From the NCBI RefSeq assembly GCF_014805625.2, contig NW_023998440.1, positions 989,234 to 1,053,233 on the forward strand: a stretch of 64,000 nucleotides of DNA, read 5' to 3'. The translations under genes were made by a program, and so were the position numbers. The notes below the pieces were generated by a model. The model was not told where the DNA came from, ran no database searches, and saw only the letters and a program-made list of their open reading frames with translations. This DNA is from Glossina fuscipes. Lineage: Eukaryota > Arthropoda > Insecta > Diptera > Glossinidae. Position 1 is the first letter of the stretch. Every line of letters starts with the position of its first letter. Shown in pieces: positions 38,440 through 50,200 of this stretch.

Positions 38440-38532
38440 ATTACACTTATTAGCAAGTATGGTCCACCTCATTGAGATTTGAACCTGCGAACACAGACTT
38501 GATAGTCGTGTACTCGCCTACGCGGCAACGCG
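38440..38532 (-). repeat. SINE-like copy with A- and B-boxes
   Basis: On the minus strand TGCCGCGTAGG (38528-38517) and AGGTTCAAATCTCAATGAGG (B-box 38485-38475) are 43 bases apart, the tRNA-like spacing. The piece between, CGACTATCAAGTCTGTGTTCGC, is matched by the copy at 54.6 kb. Confidence 0.6.
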
Positions 38533-38989
38533 ATTTTATGGTTTCATCTTCTAATTTTTTAACCAGCACCAAAATATCAGCCAGGCAATGGGGATTACAT
38601 AAAATGTCTAGAATCTGTTATGAAAACATTACCGCAATTGAAATTTTATGCGTAAGTGTATAAACAAGCCCGCACTGGTTTTTCTAAGACTTGCTATTTG
38701 TGAATATATTTGAAATGTAACAATTTACACAGCATACTATTCTGAAATTTTAGAAAAACGTTCAATAGGCATGGTCAGGATAAGAATGCACTTGGTATGG
38801 GAAACAACTTTTGCCTATAAAAATACAGCCCTCTTTGTGCAGTAGATGCTCTTATTAAGAATGACATAAAAATATCCTCAAGTTCTTCAGGTTATATTAA
38901 TAGGTGCTTGCATCTAAAGTATTGTCATGATTACACCTTACACCACTGGTGGTCAAGTGTTTATTATCTTAGTGCCGTCATATGTATGT

Positions 38990-39865
38990 ATAGGCAGAAG
39001 GGCGTAAAATATTATGCCGACCGGTTTCGAATCATAATCTGACCTAAACTAAGTCTGCCTGTTCGTCCGCCTGGTATCTGTTCAGCTATATTTGTGTTCA
39101 AGCTGCAGCTCGCAGTTGTTGGAATATGTCGATGAAATTTCGTAAAGTGACGTCGTTTGGCCGAATGACGAACGCTTTTGAAAATGGTTCGGATCATTAC
39201 ACTTTTCGACCACTCCCCATATAATACCCTATTCTGAAAAGTCGTTATATGAACAAAGATTGGAATTTTCAAAAATTTTCAGCAAAAGTGGCTAAGTAGT
39301 AGCATTTGGGCATTGCAAATAGGTATGGAAACTTTGAACCGGCTGGGGAAATTTTTGAATCCCCTCATATATCGAAAACTAAAGTTCGCACGACAAAAAA
39401 GTGTAATTTTCAATGCTTCACGGTGAAGATTGTATCGTAACAGTCACTTGTAATAAAAAAAAAAAATAGCTGTAGCAAGTTTGGACCATGTGGGCCTACT
39501 TCTTGGATTCTACCCTAATAAAGGTTTCCACGAAAATTGACCACTTGTAGAGCAGACATAATAGTATGTGGTGATGAGAATTGACTCAATATGTTATAAT
39601 AATTTTATACAACACTGAACTCTACAAATCTTGAGCCATCTACGCCTATTTTTTGGTTTTGCTCTACGTAAGGATTACAATTGTACTACGTTAGGTTGAG
39701 TTTTGGGCCCACTTACCCGTAAATACGCACTTGAAAAACTTTCCTTTATATAGAAACATATGTGTTCGAGAATAAAAATAAGAATTATGTTAAACAATAT
39801 GTTGTAACATATTTAAGGGTCGGCCTTCCCCGACTATAATGTTCTTACTTGTGTTTTCATTTGAA
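38990..39865 (-). repeat. Family A element, possibly near full span, with left end at 39.8 kb
   Basis: The family body occupies 39030-39255 in reverse (GTCTGCCTGTTCGTCCGCCT, GTCGATGAAATTTCGTAAAG, TTTCGACCACTCCCCATATA, GAAAAGTCGTTATATGAAC). The left-end word is found in reverse at 39810-39858 (GTCGGCCTTCCCCGACTATA ATGTTCTTACTTG). If these belong together the element spans about 0.85 kb; the DNA between is otherwise uninformative. Confidence 0.55.
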
Positions 39866-39869
39866 AAAT

Positions 39870-40769
39870 GCATTTATTTACTGAGAAAAATTGGCACAAT
39901 ATAATGAACGATAAAGGTCTCTGCCCCGTTGGATAAACCAAGCCGCCCGCAGTTTTTTTTTAATTCAATCTGATTAGAAACAGCTTTTATTTAATATGAA
40001 CCCACAGCCGAATAGTACATTTTCTTAGAGCTGGTCACATGAAAGTTTGAACTCTTCGGCCGAATGTGCCCAGGTCGACATACTGCACACAGCGAGTAAA
40101 AGCGCCACGTTTGCTGAAGACAAGTCATATATCGATAACGAAGATCGAATCCGTTTAACTTTTATTTCAAACTGAGAACGATTTTTGGTATGTTTTTATT
40201 CCTGAGAATCAAACCCATAGAATGAATCGAATAAGAATTGTTGCTGAAATTTTCACAAACGATGCCGCTATTACGTCCTTCTTTTTTCTTATTATTACTT
40301 GCCAACGATACGATTAAATGAGTTATTTCGGGCAATGCGGCAAAGAAGGACATTTTGCACTTGCTGTAGGGATTTAAAAAATTTCTATTTACGGTTCTTT
40401 GAAAGCAATAAAAAGCAATAAAATTTTGATTTAGAATATTTTTTTTTTAAGAAAATTATTTTTTATTTGTTTAGATTTGGTTTTGATAGGACTTTTTTTT
40501 TAGGATTTTCTCTTGTCGTTCTTGTTGTTGTTGCTGTGTGTACAGATTTTATTCATGTTGTGAGAGATGATTTTTAATTAAATGCAACATTATTTAGCTT
40601 TGCCTTATTTGCTTTTCTTTGTTTGTTTTGTTTATCTTTTTCAAGTTAGTTTTCCTTTGCTAATATAATTGGCTTTGTTAATGATATAAATAAAATTGTT
40701 TTTGTTTCAATACATACACAGTTTAAATGCATTCTCTATATACATACATGTATATGAGCATATATATAG

Positions 40770-40817
<48 letters not shown>

Positions 40818-42165
40818 CATATATATATAAATATATATGTTTCCATATGCCTTAACTACGACATTTGTGTAAAATTTTTTTTCATTTTTTTTTTATAATA
40901 TGCTTAAAAACTAACTAACTAACCATAGAAATAACTAACTAACAAAAATATTCACTATAACCAATGTTGCGAGCAAGGATTAAAGGATTGGGCAGGAAGC
41001 GAACCACAGAAAAGGAAAAAATAATTAAAATAAATTAAAAAAAAAATTTATAAAGAATTTCAGGGAAATTTTGAAAATCAAATTATATTCGCTTTAAAAC
41101 GAAGATTCGATACCTACCACCTCGGTATAGGTAAAGATTCTATTTTCCTTTGTAGGCTTGCCACTTGGTGAGATTGAAGCTATTAGGGCTTTAAACCACT
41201 ACGAACTTGAAAATGTTTCTAATTGCGTTGTGTGTACTTGGTATAGGCTCGATATAGGAAACTTATTGATCATAAAATACTTTTACTTAATCAAGATGTG
41301 TTGGTGTGCATAGGTCGGTGACGATGAATTATATGCGCACCAAACGCACTATGAATACACAGAAAGATGGGCAGACATTGTCTCTATTACATAGAAAGTA
41401 GAAAGATCTTCTAAATGTCTTTCAAAAAATCACAATTTATTTTTTTGCTTTTTTAATTTCTTATGGACAATTTTAGTTGGCTCTTAGAGACCACTTCTAC
41501 GTCTTTTTGGGCCAGACGGGCCTACTTTCAAAGTCAAAGAATAATCAAGTTTCATAGCCTTACTTGCAAGTGCCAATGTTACACACTAGACTTTGTTAAA
41601 AGGATAGGCAGGCGGACTGACAGAAATGGCTTGTGCTATGATCGCATTTCTATGCTAAGCAAAGTAAACGTCAATATTCATCGTTGAAAATCCATTTTAG
41701 TTCAATAGTCGCACATACATAAACATAAAGCTATAGTTGAAAAACATTTTTAAGCTATATATGCTCACGGTTTAAACAATTTAATTTTCCTTCTTCATGG
41801 ATATTTTAATATTTATTTACACCAATTTTGTACAGGTCACAACTCTCTTAAGCATCGCTTGAAAAATATTCCGCCAAGGGGGGAATGAAAGGCACCGTCA
41901 TGTCTTATCTGCAACGGTGGTCCGCAGAACCAGATAAGAAAGTGCAGGATTCACAAGAAGCACAGGAATGGAGGCCTAGAGACAAAAGCGAGGTTAATAA
42001 ACCTTTCAAATCGCGATACGGGCGGTTCAGAGTAGAAGAAGAGAATAAAGTGCAATAGAGATAAATTGATAAAAACAATAGACTCCATCGAAGAGAGGGC
42101 CTAGCATAGTTTACGTAACGAATTTTAGTAACTTTGAATTGATATATGTATCTGTTGTAGCTTTC
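39870..42165. other. Non-coding AT-rich DNA
   Basis: (AT)n at 40.75 kb, T runs at 40.44 kb and many AACTAACT words near 40.9 kb. No gene recognised. Confidence 0.5.
40757..40838. repeat. Long interrupted (AT)n tract
   Basis: About 80 bases of AT repeats, broken by AGA, AAAT and CAT. Confidence 0.85.
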
Positions 42166-42167
42166 GT

Positions 42168-42292
42168 ATTATAATTAATTTAGCTAAAAAAGAAATAAAT
42201 TGTAAGAATGGTAAAGTTTTAAAGCGCTAGAATCCAAGCCTGTCAGCTGTATTGAAAACTCTTCCGCATTTGGGATCTAAGTTGTTTAGTCG
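42168..42292 (-). repeat. Family B SINE-like copy, decayed
   Basis: The reverse complement reads GATCCCAAATGCGGAAGAG, then TTTTCAATACAGCTG, and ends AATTTATTTCTTTTTTAGCT, preserving the order of B-box remnant, body and tail of the family. The A-box was not recognised. Confidence 0.5.
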
Positions 42293-42659
42293 TGGAGATC
42301 TCTTCCCTACTCGACCACTTTCCGCTTTATAGCGCCTCACTTGTTGGTCATAACTGAAATTGAGCGAGTGATATGTGTTTTACATACAACTGATTGTCTA
42401 CGTTTTTCTGACATTTAGAATATGAACGAACAATGACCGCCTCTCTCAGAATTTTTTCTTTATACCGTTATTTATCGGTAGTGGGCATAAATAGTGAGCA
42501 TATATAAAATTTGAATTGTTTGTAAAGTTTTTGTGTATAAAAATATAGAAATGCATATACATATGTGTGTTGCTTAGATAAGATTTACAGGCATAACTGC
42601 ATTCAATGCCTGATGATCGTTCAGTGCTTTTAGGGAACGCAAAGGGATTAGTAAAATTT

Positions 42660-42674
42660 TTTCTCTATTTATTT

Positions 42675-42706
<32 letters not shown>

Positions 42707-42890
42707 TTTGTTTAATTTAAATAACTTTGTTTAATAAAATTCTGAAAACAACTACACAACAGGCATTAGACTTTTATTTTTTATTTTCAATAAAATTTCT
42801 TTTTATTCAACAAATAATTTTTTGAAATTGTTTTTTTTTTCTTTCACAATATATATGTATATATATGTAAATGCATTAAATATCCGTTTA

Positions 42891-42928
<38 letters not shown>

Positions 42929-43530
42929 CAGACTGTTTGCTACAAAGATAAAAAAACAAAAAAAATAAATAAAAAAATAAAATATAAATTTTTTTTTTTT
43001 TTTTTTTTTTTTTTGTTTTAATAAATTAAAGAATTTAATTTTATTTTCTTCATTAAATTTTTTTTTTATTTATCTTTTTCATTAAGTTATACGAGTTTTT
43101 TTCCGGTTGTTCTACATATATATAGTTACCATTAAACACAGTAAGGGATTTTTCTTTTGTATTCTCTTCTTTTTTTTTTTTTAATTTACACAATTTAATA
43201 AATTATAGGTTTCCTCTCAATCTTTTAAAACAATTCTTTCTTTTTTTCTTTTATTTATTTATTAATTTTTTATTTTTTGCTTTATACTCTCTATTGTTCG
43301 TTTACTCTCTACATAATATTTAACTGCGAACATTTATAATTAAAATACATATTTACATTGTTATTCTTACATTCATCTCAATGATGCTACTCATTTATAC
43401 GTATACGTATATGCGTTTAATTAGTTTAACTTAAAACTTAATTGTATGTTGAGTTTTTTTCTTCTCTTTCTTTTTTATTTTTATTTAGTTTTTTTTTTTT
43501 TTTTTTTTAAAAAAATTTTTCTCTTTTTTT
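42660..43530. repeat. AT-only block with (TTTA)n, (AT)n and several poly-T tracts
   Basis: Contains (TTTA)n at 42666-42700, AT repeats at about 42897-42924, a T run of 26 at 42989-43014, and T runs near 43.17 and 43.49 kb. Almost no G or C over nearly 0.9 kb. No gene seen. Confidence 0.75.
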
Positions 43531-43984
43531 TGTATATATATTTCCACCCACCACCCAGAGGTGATATTATTTTATTTATAACATCGAGATACACGCATAG
43601 GAGATTCCTCAAACTATGCGTTGTTATAAGACATATATGTGTTAGTTAGTTTGCGGGGAACATTTGCATTAAGAATTTTTGTTCTCTACAACTAAGTATT
43701 TCACTTAACTGCTCTGCGACAAATTTTTCTTTTACTAGTTTAACCCATTACAAGAACCTGAATACTTACTTGTTGGCTTCCCATGAATGTATACAAAAGC
43801 TAAGTAACTTTCTGATCAATGATAATGTTTATAGCTGTGCTGTCTCGTATAAGCAATCCCTTACGAACAGAGCAAGTCCATTGAATACTCATCATATACA
43901 TCTCCATTACGGCTTTTGTAGTAGATTACTTCTTGAAAAGTCATTGTTATACCCTAACCCCATTTGCGATATAAGGATGCACTG

Positions 43985-44185
43985 AGGTTGTGTGGATGTT
44001 TGCAACACCCAGAAGGACTTGAGAGAGACCCACCATATCGTTAGTGAATCACTTTCTGAATCGATTCAAGCTTGTCTGTCCGTGTGTTTGCCTTGGTTTC
44101 TTTGTTCAGCCTACAGTTCGCAATTTATGAGCTATCGTGATGATTCGACAAAATCGATAGTCTTTAAAGAAATTTGTTAAATGAA
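43985..44185 (-). repeat. Family A interspersed repeat copy
   Basis: GTTGTGTGGATGTTTGCAAC, CCAGAAGGACTTGAGAGAGA, CACTTTCTGAATCGATTCAA GCTTGTC, TTTGTTCAGCCTACAGTTCG and GAGCTATCGTGATGATTCG: one of the best preserved copies, in reversed orientation. Confidence 0.72.
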
Positions 44186-44660
44186 AACGAAGTAAAAACA
44201 CTATAGTGGGACACGGGCCGACATTAAATACCATATGCTACTCTCCGGTTATTCGCATAAAAGTCTAACAAAATAAAACGTTTTATGGGAAATGGTACGA
44301 AAATAGTCGGATCCAAGTTATTTGCAATAGTGTCCTTAAGCTAAAACATCGCAATCTATCGAATTTCATTGAAATATCTCAAAAATTGCGGCTAGTAATG
44401 AACCAGAAGGACAAACCTAAATCGATTTAGAAAGTTTTTGAAACAAACGATGTCGCTGTATCAAATTTCATGTCAAAGATTGCAACCAATAGGAACCAGG
44501 GAGCGAAAAAAAACAAAGTGAGCAGACAAGCTTAAAATGATTCGGATTCAAAACAAGTCGGTGTAACAAATTTCATCACAATACCTCAACAAGACGGTCT
44601 GAAGGGCACATAACATTAGATCGACTTAGATCCAAAGCACTTTGCTGTATCAAATTTCTT
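44186..44660 (+). repeat. Family A interspersed repeat copy with repeated internal block
   Basis: Starts with ACGAAGTAAAAACACTATAGTGGG, the left-end word, then AATTTCATTGAAATATCTCA, AAAATTGCGGC and AAACCTAAATCGATTTAGAA. A GTATCAAATTTCAT-like block and AAGCTTAAAATGATTCGGAT block recur again further right (44457-44640), so the copy has internal duplication. It is head to head with the preceding copy. Confidence 0.65.
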
Positions 44661-44669
44661 CACTTCTAT

Positions 44670-46440
44670 AGCTAAGTTATTCTCGTAACCAAATGTCCAG
44701 GCGATCCCTTATGTACGATAATAATATGGTGGTCCCCTACTTGAATACCGCAACGACTCCTTAAGTCTTGATTTGTGAGACCGATGTTTGCAATTGCCTC
44801 ATCCGATTTTTATTACCAACTATTTTGATAACGACTTTCTTGCACTATTATTGTTTGCTGCCATTAAAAGGTGTGACTTAACAGTATTATAACTGGGAAT
44901 AGTAGAATAACTAAATGTCTTCTACTTTAGGATATAAGTGCTCCTAATTAGTGATTGATATACCGGTACGACCCGGTATCATTATAGATATCTCATATTT
45001 TTCTCATTACTTTATGCCTAAAGGATGTCAACTGTATTTGCAATTAAAGAATTAGCCTAAAATGCCATTTGATATGCTAAGTAGCTCTGCATCTCTGAAC
45101 AGATTTGAGAAGCACAATGAATAATGAATTGCTCTAAGAGTATCATTTTTCAATTTAAGTGGACTAAATTCTTTTCATGCCTTTATGTGAATATGGCTTT
45201 TCTTTCTTAACAGATATGCTTTTAAAGAAACATTTCACTTAATTGCTTTACAAATTATTCATTACTAATCATTTCTTAAACAGCGTAGTTAGCGTAAGTG
45301 CACACTTTAGTGATTTTTTTAAATAAATGTCATTTTTACTTGAGGAAATTGTTTACGGTTACGGGTCTCCTTATCGAACAAGGTCACGTCACGAAACACG
45401 AAAGAAGACGATTGTTTTTTCACAAACCTTGCCTTTAATAGTCATACGATACGGACTAAAGTCAACTCATTGAACGTTAAAAGTTCGGACCTCTCAACCA
45501 AAAATTGGAAATTACATTCAAGCTGGCCGGAAAACCGATCCCAAGCGATGATGTATGTGGCCACACAAGTTTTCATAAATAAACACGGCCTTTAACTGCC
45601 TTATCTAAATGCACTTTTCGTAAATATGTATTTGTTTGCTGTTTCAGAATATACCGTTAATTCGTTCTTCCATAGCACAGTTCGCTTAATTGTTTTCTGG
45701 AATGATTATCCTTTGCAAAAGATCCTCTTAAGAGATTTAACCAGTTAACTGTTTATGACGTCATTTACATACGTCATGATCTTTCCATCCGTCGTTGTCG
45801 GATTTCCTCGTAAAAACTTTATCATCATGAATGTACATTTGCCATAGTCACGTTAAATTTACAACCTGATCTCTCATTAGACATACTCTGTGTTTGACAA
45901 GTGCCCAAGTATATCGCTTAAGAGCTCGACATAGTTTACTGATTAAAGAAGCCAGCCGCTATTGCGGTGGAACGGTAAAACCTGGACAAATTTATACTTT
46001 CAAATTTACTATCCAGACCGACAGACATTTTGAAATTTCGATAGCTTACATCTCATACACCAATTTGTTCAAATATTTTATACAGAAACTTTCGCATAAG
46101 AAAAAAATTAAGTTCAATTGAAAAAATTCGTTTATATAGCTAGTCTGTGTGTATGTATGTATGTTAGGGATCTCTTACACTGACTTGCTAAGTTTAGCAT
46201 GTATGGGTTAGGAATACGTCGGATCGGCCTGGTAACTTAAGATCTGAAATTTGATGTATTCTTGCCTGTATACTCGTTATGACGACACGACAAAGAAAAA
46301 TTTGAAAATTTTCTACTTTAAGGAACAAAAAGAAAACTAAAGTTAAGCTCCGCCTTGTTATTCCCAAAATTCCGAATAGGTCTCTCGCATCTCGCGTCTC
46401 CCGTCTAAGAAACTCGTAGCTAATACAAATTTCAATTTCA
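44670..46440. other. Non-coding stretch between repeats and 18w 3' flank
   Basis: AT-rich DNA with only short reading frames that resemble no protein I know. There are weak, heavily decayed family-A-like words in 45.9-46.3 kb (for example CCGACAGACAT), too short to call. No RNA gene was recognised. Confidence 0.5.
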
Positions 46441-46441
46441 A

Positions 46442-46812
46442 TTTTTTTTTTTTTTTTTTTTTTTTTTGGTTCCTAGGTGATGAGGTGTTTGTGTGTTTTT
46501 GGCCCTAAGGCATAAATAGTTTTTCTTACTAGATTTCTTACACTTACTCTTATAGTAAATTTTTAATATGTAATCTATTTTATCTAAATTGTTGCTATAA
46601 TTTACACTCGTCGTACACATAAAAATTAATAATAAAAAGAAAAAATTAAATTAAAAATGAAAATGATAAAAATAAATTGTTTAATATCACATTGAATTTG
46701 AAAAAGTTGGTACTCAGTTTTGAGTTCTTTATTCTTTTCTTCCCTATCATCGTGTTTTTTTTTTTTTTTTTTTTTTTTCCCTATATCTTTTTTTTTTTTT
46801 TTTTTTTTTTTT
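46442..46812. repeat. Cluster of three long poly-T tracts in 18w 3' flank
   Basis: Uninterrupted T runs occupy 46442-46467, roughly 46755-46778 and roughly 46789-46812 on the plus strand, which are A runs on the 18w sense strand. The DNA between them is AT-rich and shows no gene. The tracts may be slippage products, retroposed poly-A tails or part of the 3' untranslated region. Confidence 0.75.
46728..46733 (-). promoter_or_regulatory. 18w: Candidate polyadenylation signal (AATAAA) downstream of 18w
   Basis: The plus strand reads TTTATT here, so the minus (sense) strand carries AATAAA about 500 bases beyond the 18w stop codon. It is the first canonical hexamer I found reading downstream. In AT-rich DNA such hexamers are frequent by chance, so this is only a candidate for the 3' end of the transcript. 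Confidence 0.3.
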
Positions 46813-47039
46813 GTCACCATATCACTTAGTGTTTTGCTTCCGCTTCTTTGCATCTTCACTCATTATTTACGTTGTCATTTTACGCTTAAGCGCGTATTCT
46901 CTGCAATTGCGTGTCGTGTTCTTTGTCTTTTTTCGGTTTTTACTTTTGTTATTGTTGTTCTTGCTTTAATTTTATTTTACTCTATATACAAATGGCGCTT
47001 TTTTTTTTAAATTACGTTACCATAAATATGGCGTCCTTA

Positions 47040-47094
47040 ATGGCTGGCTGGCTGACTGGCTGGTTGGCTGACTGTCTGTTTGGTTGGTTGGTTA
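47040..47094. repeat. Degenerate TGGC/TGGT/TGAC tetranucleotide array
   Basis: About 55 bases made of imperfect repeats of TGGC, TGAC, TGGT and TGTC units, 140-200 bases past the 18w stop codon and therefore probably in its 3' untranslated region. It is GC-richer than the surrounding DNA. On the sense strand it reads as GCCA/ACCA/GTCA units. Confidence 0.7.
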
Positions 47095-47236
47095 CTTGCG
47101 TTGCTTTTCGCGTTGAGGTTGATTTGCGCAAAAACAAAACAAAACACTCATCGCACACCAAGCATACGTGTACGTGTGCGTTTCCCCTTTCCTTTTCTCT
47201 GTCATTTGTTGTCTTTTGTCGAAAGCTATTGCGATC

Positions 47237-50200
47237 TTACACTAAAAATGCCTGACTATTGTTTTTATTCGCAGTTGTTGTTGTTGCGTTTGCCGTAGCC
47301 GCTGTGCCACTGCATGACGACGCCGATTGTGAACCCTCGTTGGTGGTTGTTGAACTTACACCTGATATTGTGGCAGCAGCTGCCGATGTAGAGGCTTGTG
47401 GTTGGGGAGTTTGCGCTGTAGCGGCAGTTGATTGTGTGCTGGTGCTAGCCTGACTTAAATTACTGCCTGTACGCAAATGTACCGGGGCTGTTGCTTGCTG
47501 ATTGGTCGCGGTATTACTTATACTGGGACGCCACTGTTGTTGACCGCCAACCACTGACAGCCGCGGATTGTTGCTATGGCGAAACGCGTTACTTGGTGCC
47601 GCTAAATGATGTTGTTGATGATGATGATGAAAACTAGCTGCACTACTACCATTCGGTATCATAGATAAAGCTTCCTGTTGTTCGTAAGCACTATACTCGG
47701 ACTCTATGCTGTGATAGATATGTTCACTAGGCGGCCTCATGGGTATGGCATCGACTAAACGCTGTCCGTGACGGCTGGGGCGTGGTGACGGTGTAGCCGT
47801 AGTAGCTGACGAATAATTAGCATCCATATCTTCTTGATAGTAGGCCGGTGGGGGCGGTGCTTGCCGAAATAGTACCCCAGGCGATACTGGCTGTTTAAAA
47901 CGCTCATGATGATCTAGGGTATAATTGTTACCGCGTGGCGACAATTCAATGGGTATGGCATACCTTAATTTCTCCCAAAAATAACGATCGCACGTTAATA
48001 GACGATTAGAAGGCACTGATTTTAAATAAGGGGCCAGTTCAGCGACGTCTTCTGCTTCGGTAGAAACATTGGTTTCTTCAATAATAACTAATTTCTGAGC
48101 CAAACCTCTTAGTGCCTCGTGAAAAGCATTACGAAACTCTAAACGATTCCATTCAGTAGCCAACAAATTACGAGTCAATACTAATATGATCTTACGTGAG
48201 GCTCGTGCTGCCTCCACAATTTGTAAATGACTTGCTTGTGGCGGTAAATCTCTTTGTTGTATACATAAGCGAAATGGAGGTCGCCCATGTTCTAATTCTG
48301 TAGCAATATTGCGGCAAACGAATTCATAATCCTTTTCTGAATGTAAAATGATGGCATCGTATAATTTTCCAGCGTCTTCAAATCTCGGTTCGCATACTCG
48401 TACCCCGTAATGGGCAAATAACCACATGCGAACGGACTCGCGGAAGACAAATACCACTATAAGCACGACAATAAGGAAAATTAGAACGAGAACTGCTGCC
48501 AGTAAAGGGACATAACCGCCGGATATATCCTGCGAAGCCATATTGCTGGCATTTTCCAGCAACTCATTGCAGTCAACACCATTTTGGGTAAATAAATCCA
48601 ACTCCCGCTTCACTCCATTGTCCACACAATAGATATCCTGAGCATCGCGTATGATAATGGCGTTATCAGTCACGAATGGAGCTAAAGCTTGTAAAAATTG
48701 ACAGCGGCAAGACCATGCATTACGTCCTATAGTTAGTCCTTGCAGGTTATTGCGATACTGCAGGTTGGATAATTGAGTTATGGGCATTGATGTTAAACGA
48801 TTATTATCTAGACGCAACACTTTTAACGATACCAATGGCGCGAAGGTCGCATTCGAAATTTGCGTTAGGAGATTATTGTGCAAATACAATTCACGCAACA
48901 GCGACAATTGTCGAAACTCATAGCCTTCTAACGTCTGCACTTTATTATTTTCCAGATGTAATACGCGTAACATATTGAGCTCGACAAAAGTTCCGTTCGA
49001 AATGGCAACGATATTCGATGAATTCAGATAGAGTGCCCGTAAGATGCGCTTGCCAGCAAACACTTGATTATCGAGGGCTGGCAAATTGTTGCCATCCAAA
49101 TAAAGATCCGTAACGTCGTGCGGTATACGTTGCGGCAAACTAATACGATTTTGTTTTCCACAATCCACAATATTCGTAGACCATGTCGCGTCATGAAAAC
49201 AAGTGCAATTGTCCGGACAAACCATTTCGCAATCGCATTCCTCAAAATCGCAGCAATGACAAGTAGCCGGACAATGCGATTCGTACTTGCACACAAAGTC
49301 ACTGCTGCTTAAAGCAGACAATTGCCGTATGGGTGAGTTGCGACTGTGTGGCATTAAACATTCAATATTGGCTAAGTCGACAATGCGAGGATGCTGGCGG
49401 GTGGTCATGTTATTAATGCGTTGCAACCATTCCATTGAACAATCGCATTCAAAGGGATTACCACCTAAATAGAACTCAGGCACCGGTTTATCAGCAGTAA
49501 CAGGAGCCACCCGCAAGGAATTTAAAGTCAACTTTGACAAAACGTTCGCATATAAATCGACACGAGTCAATTTACTTTTATCGACAAATGTGTTAGACTG
49601 CACCTGACTTATGATATTGTTATTGATGAATAGTAATTCAATAGAATTTGGCACAGACATAGCACCAATTTCGGTTATACGATTATGACTGGCATCTAAA
49701 GTCGTTACACGTATCTCCTCTTGCAGTTTATAGTAATTACCTAATGCTTCGATGTAGTTACCGTGGATGTCCAACCATTTAAGATTTGACGGTATAAAGG
49801 CATAGTCGAACCACACTAAATGATTCTCTGACAGATTTAACCATAGCAACGAAGCCAGGGTAGCAAAAATTCCATTAATATCTGTCAAAAAATTCTTATC
49901 CAATCGTATGGCTTCGATTTCCGTATTCTTGTCAAAGGCGCCGCGTTCAATGGCCTGTATGCGGTTTTTAGCTAAGTTCAGAACACTCAAACGTGGCAAA
50001 TCAGTAAACATGCCAATGGTAATATTACCAATGCGATTATCTATTAAACGCAAGCCAGTTAGCTGATTTAAATTTTTAAACGTTCCATTTCGGAAATCGG
50101 AAATTTGATTTTCTCCTAAATCTAAAGTTTTCAGCATGCTAAGATCTTGTATAGCTTCCGGTACCTCGGCCAATTGATTGGAACTCAAGTCAAGCTCTTT

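Noticed and set aside
47259..47453. Plus-strand reading frame opposite the 18w 3' end (64 codons)
   Set aside because: It is the antisense shadow of the low-complexity tail; the same holds for other small frames within 47.2-51.5 kb.
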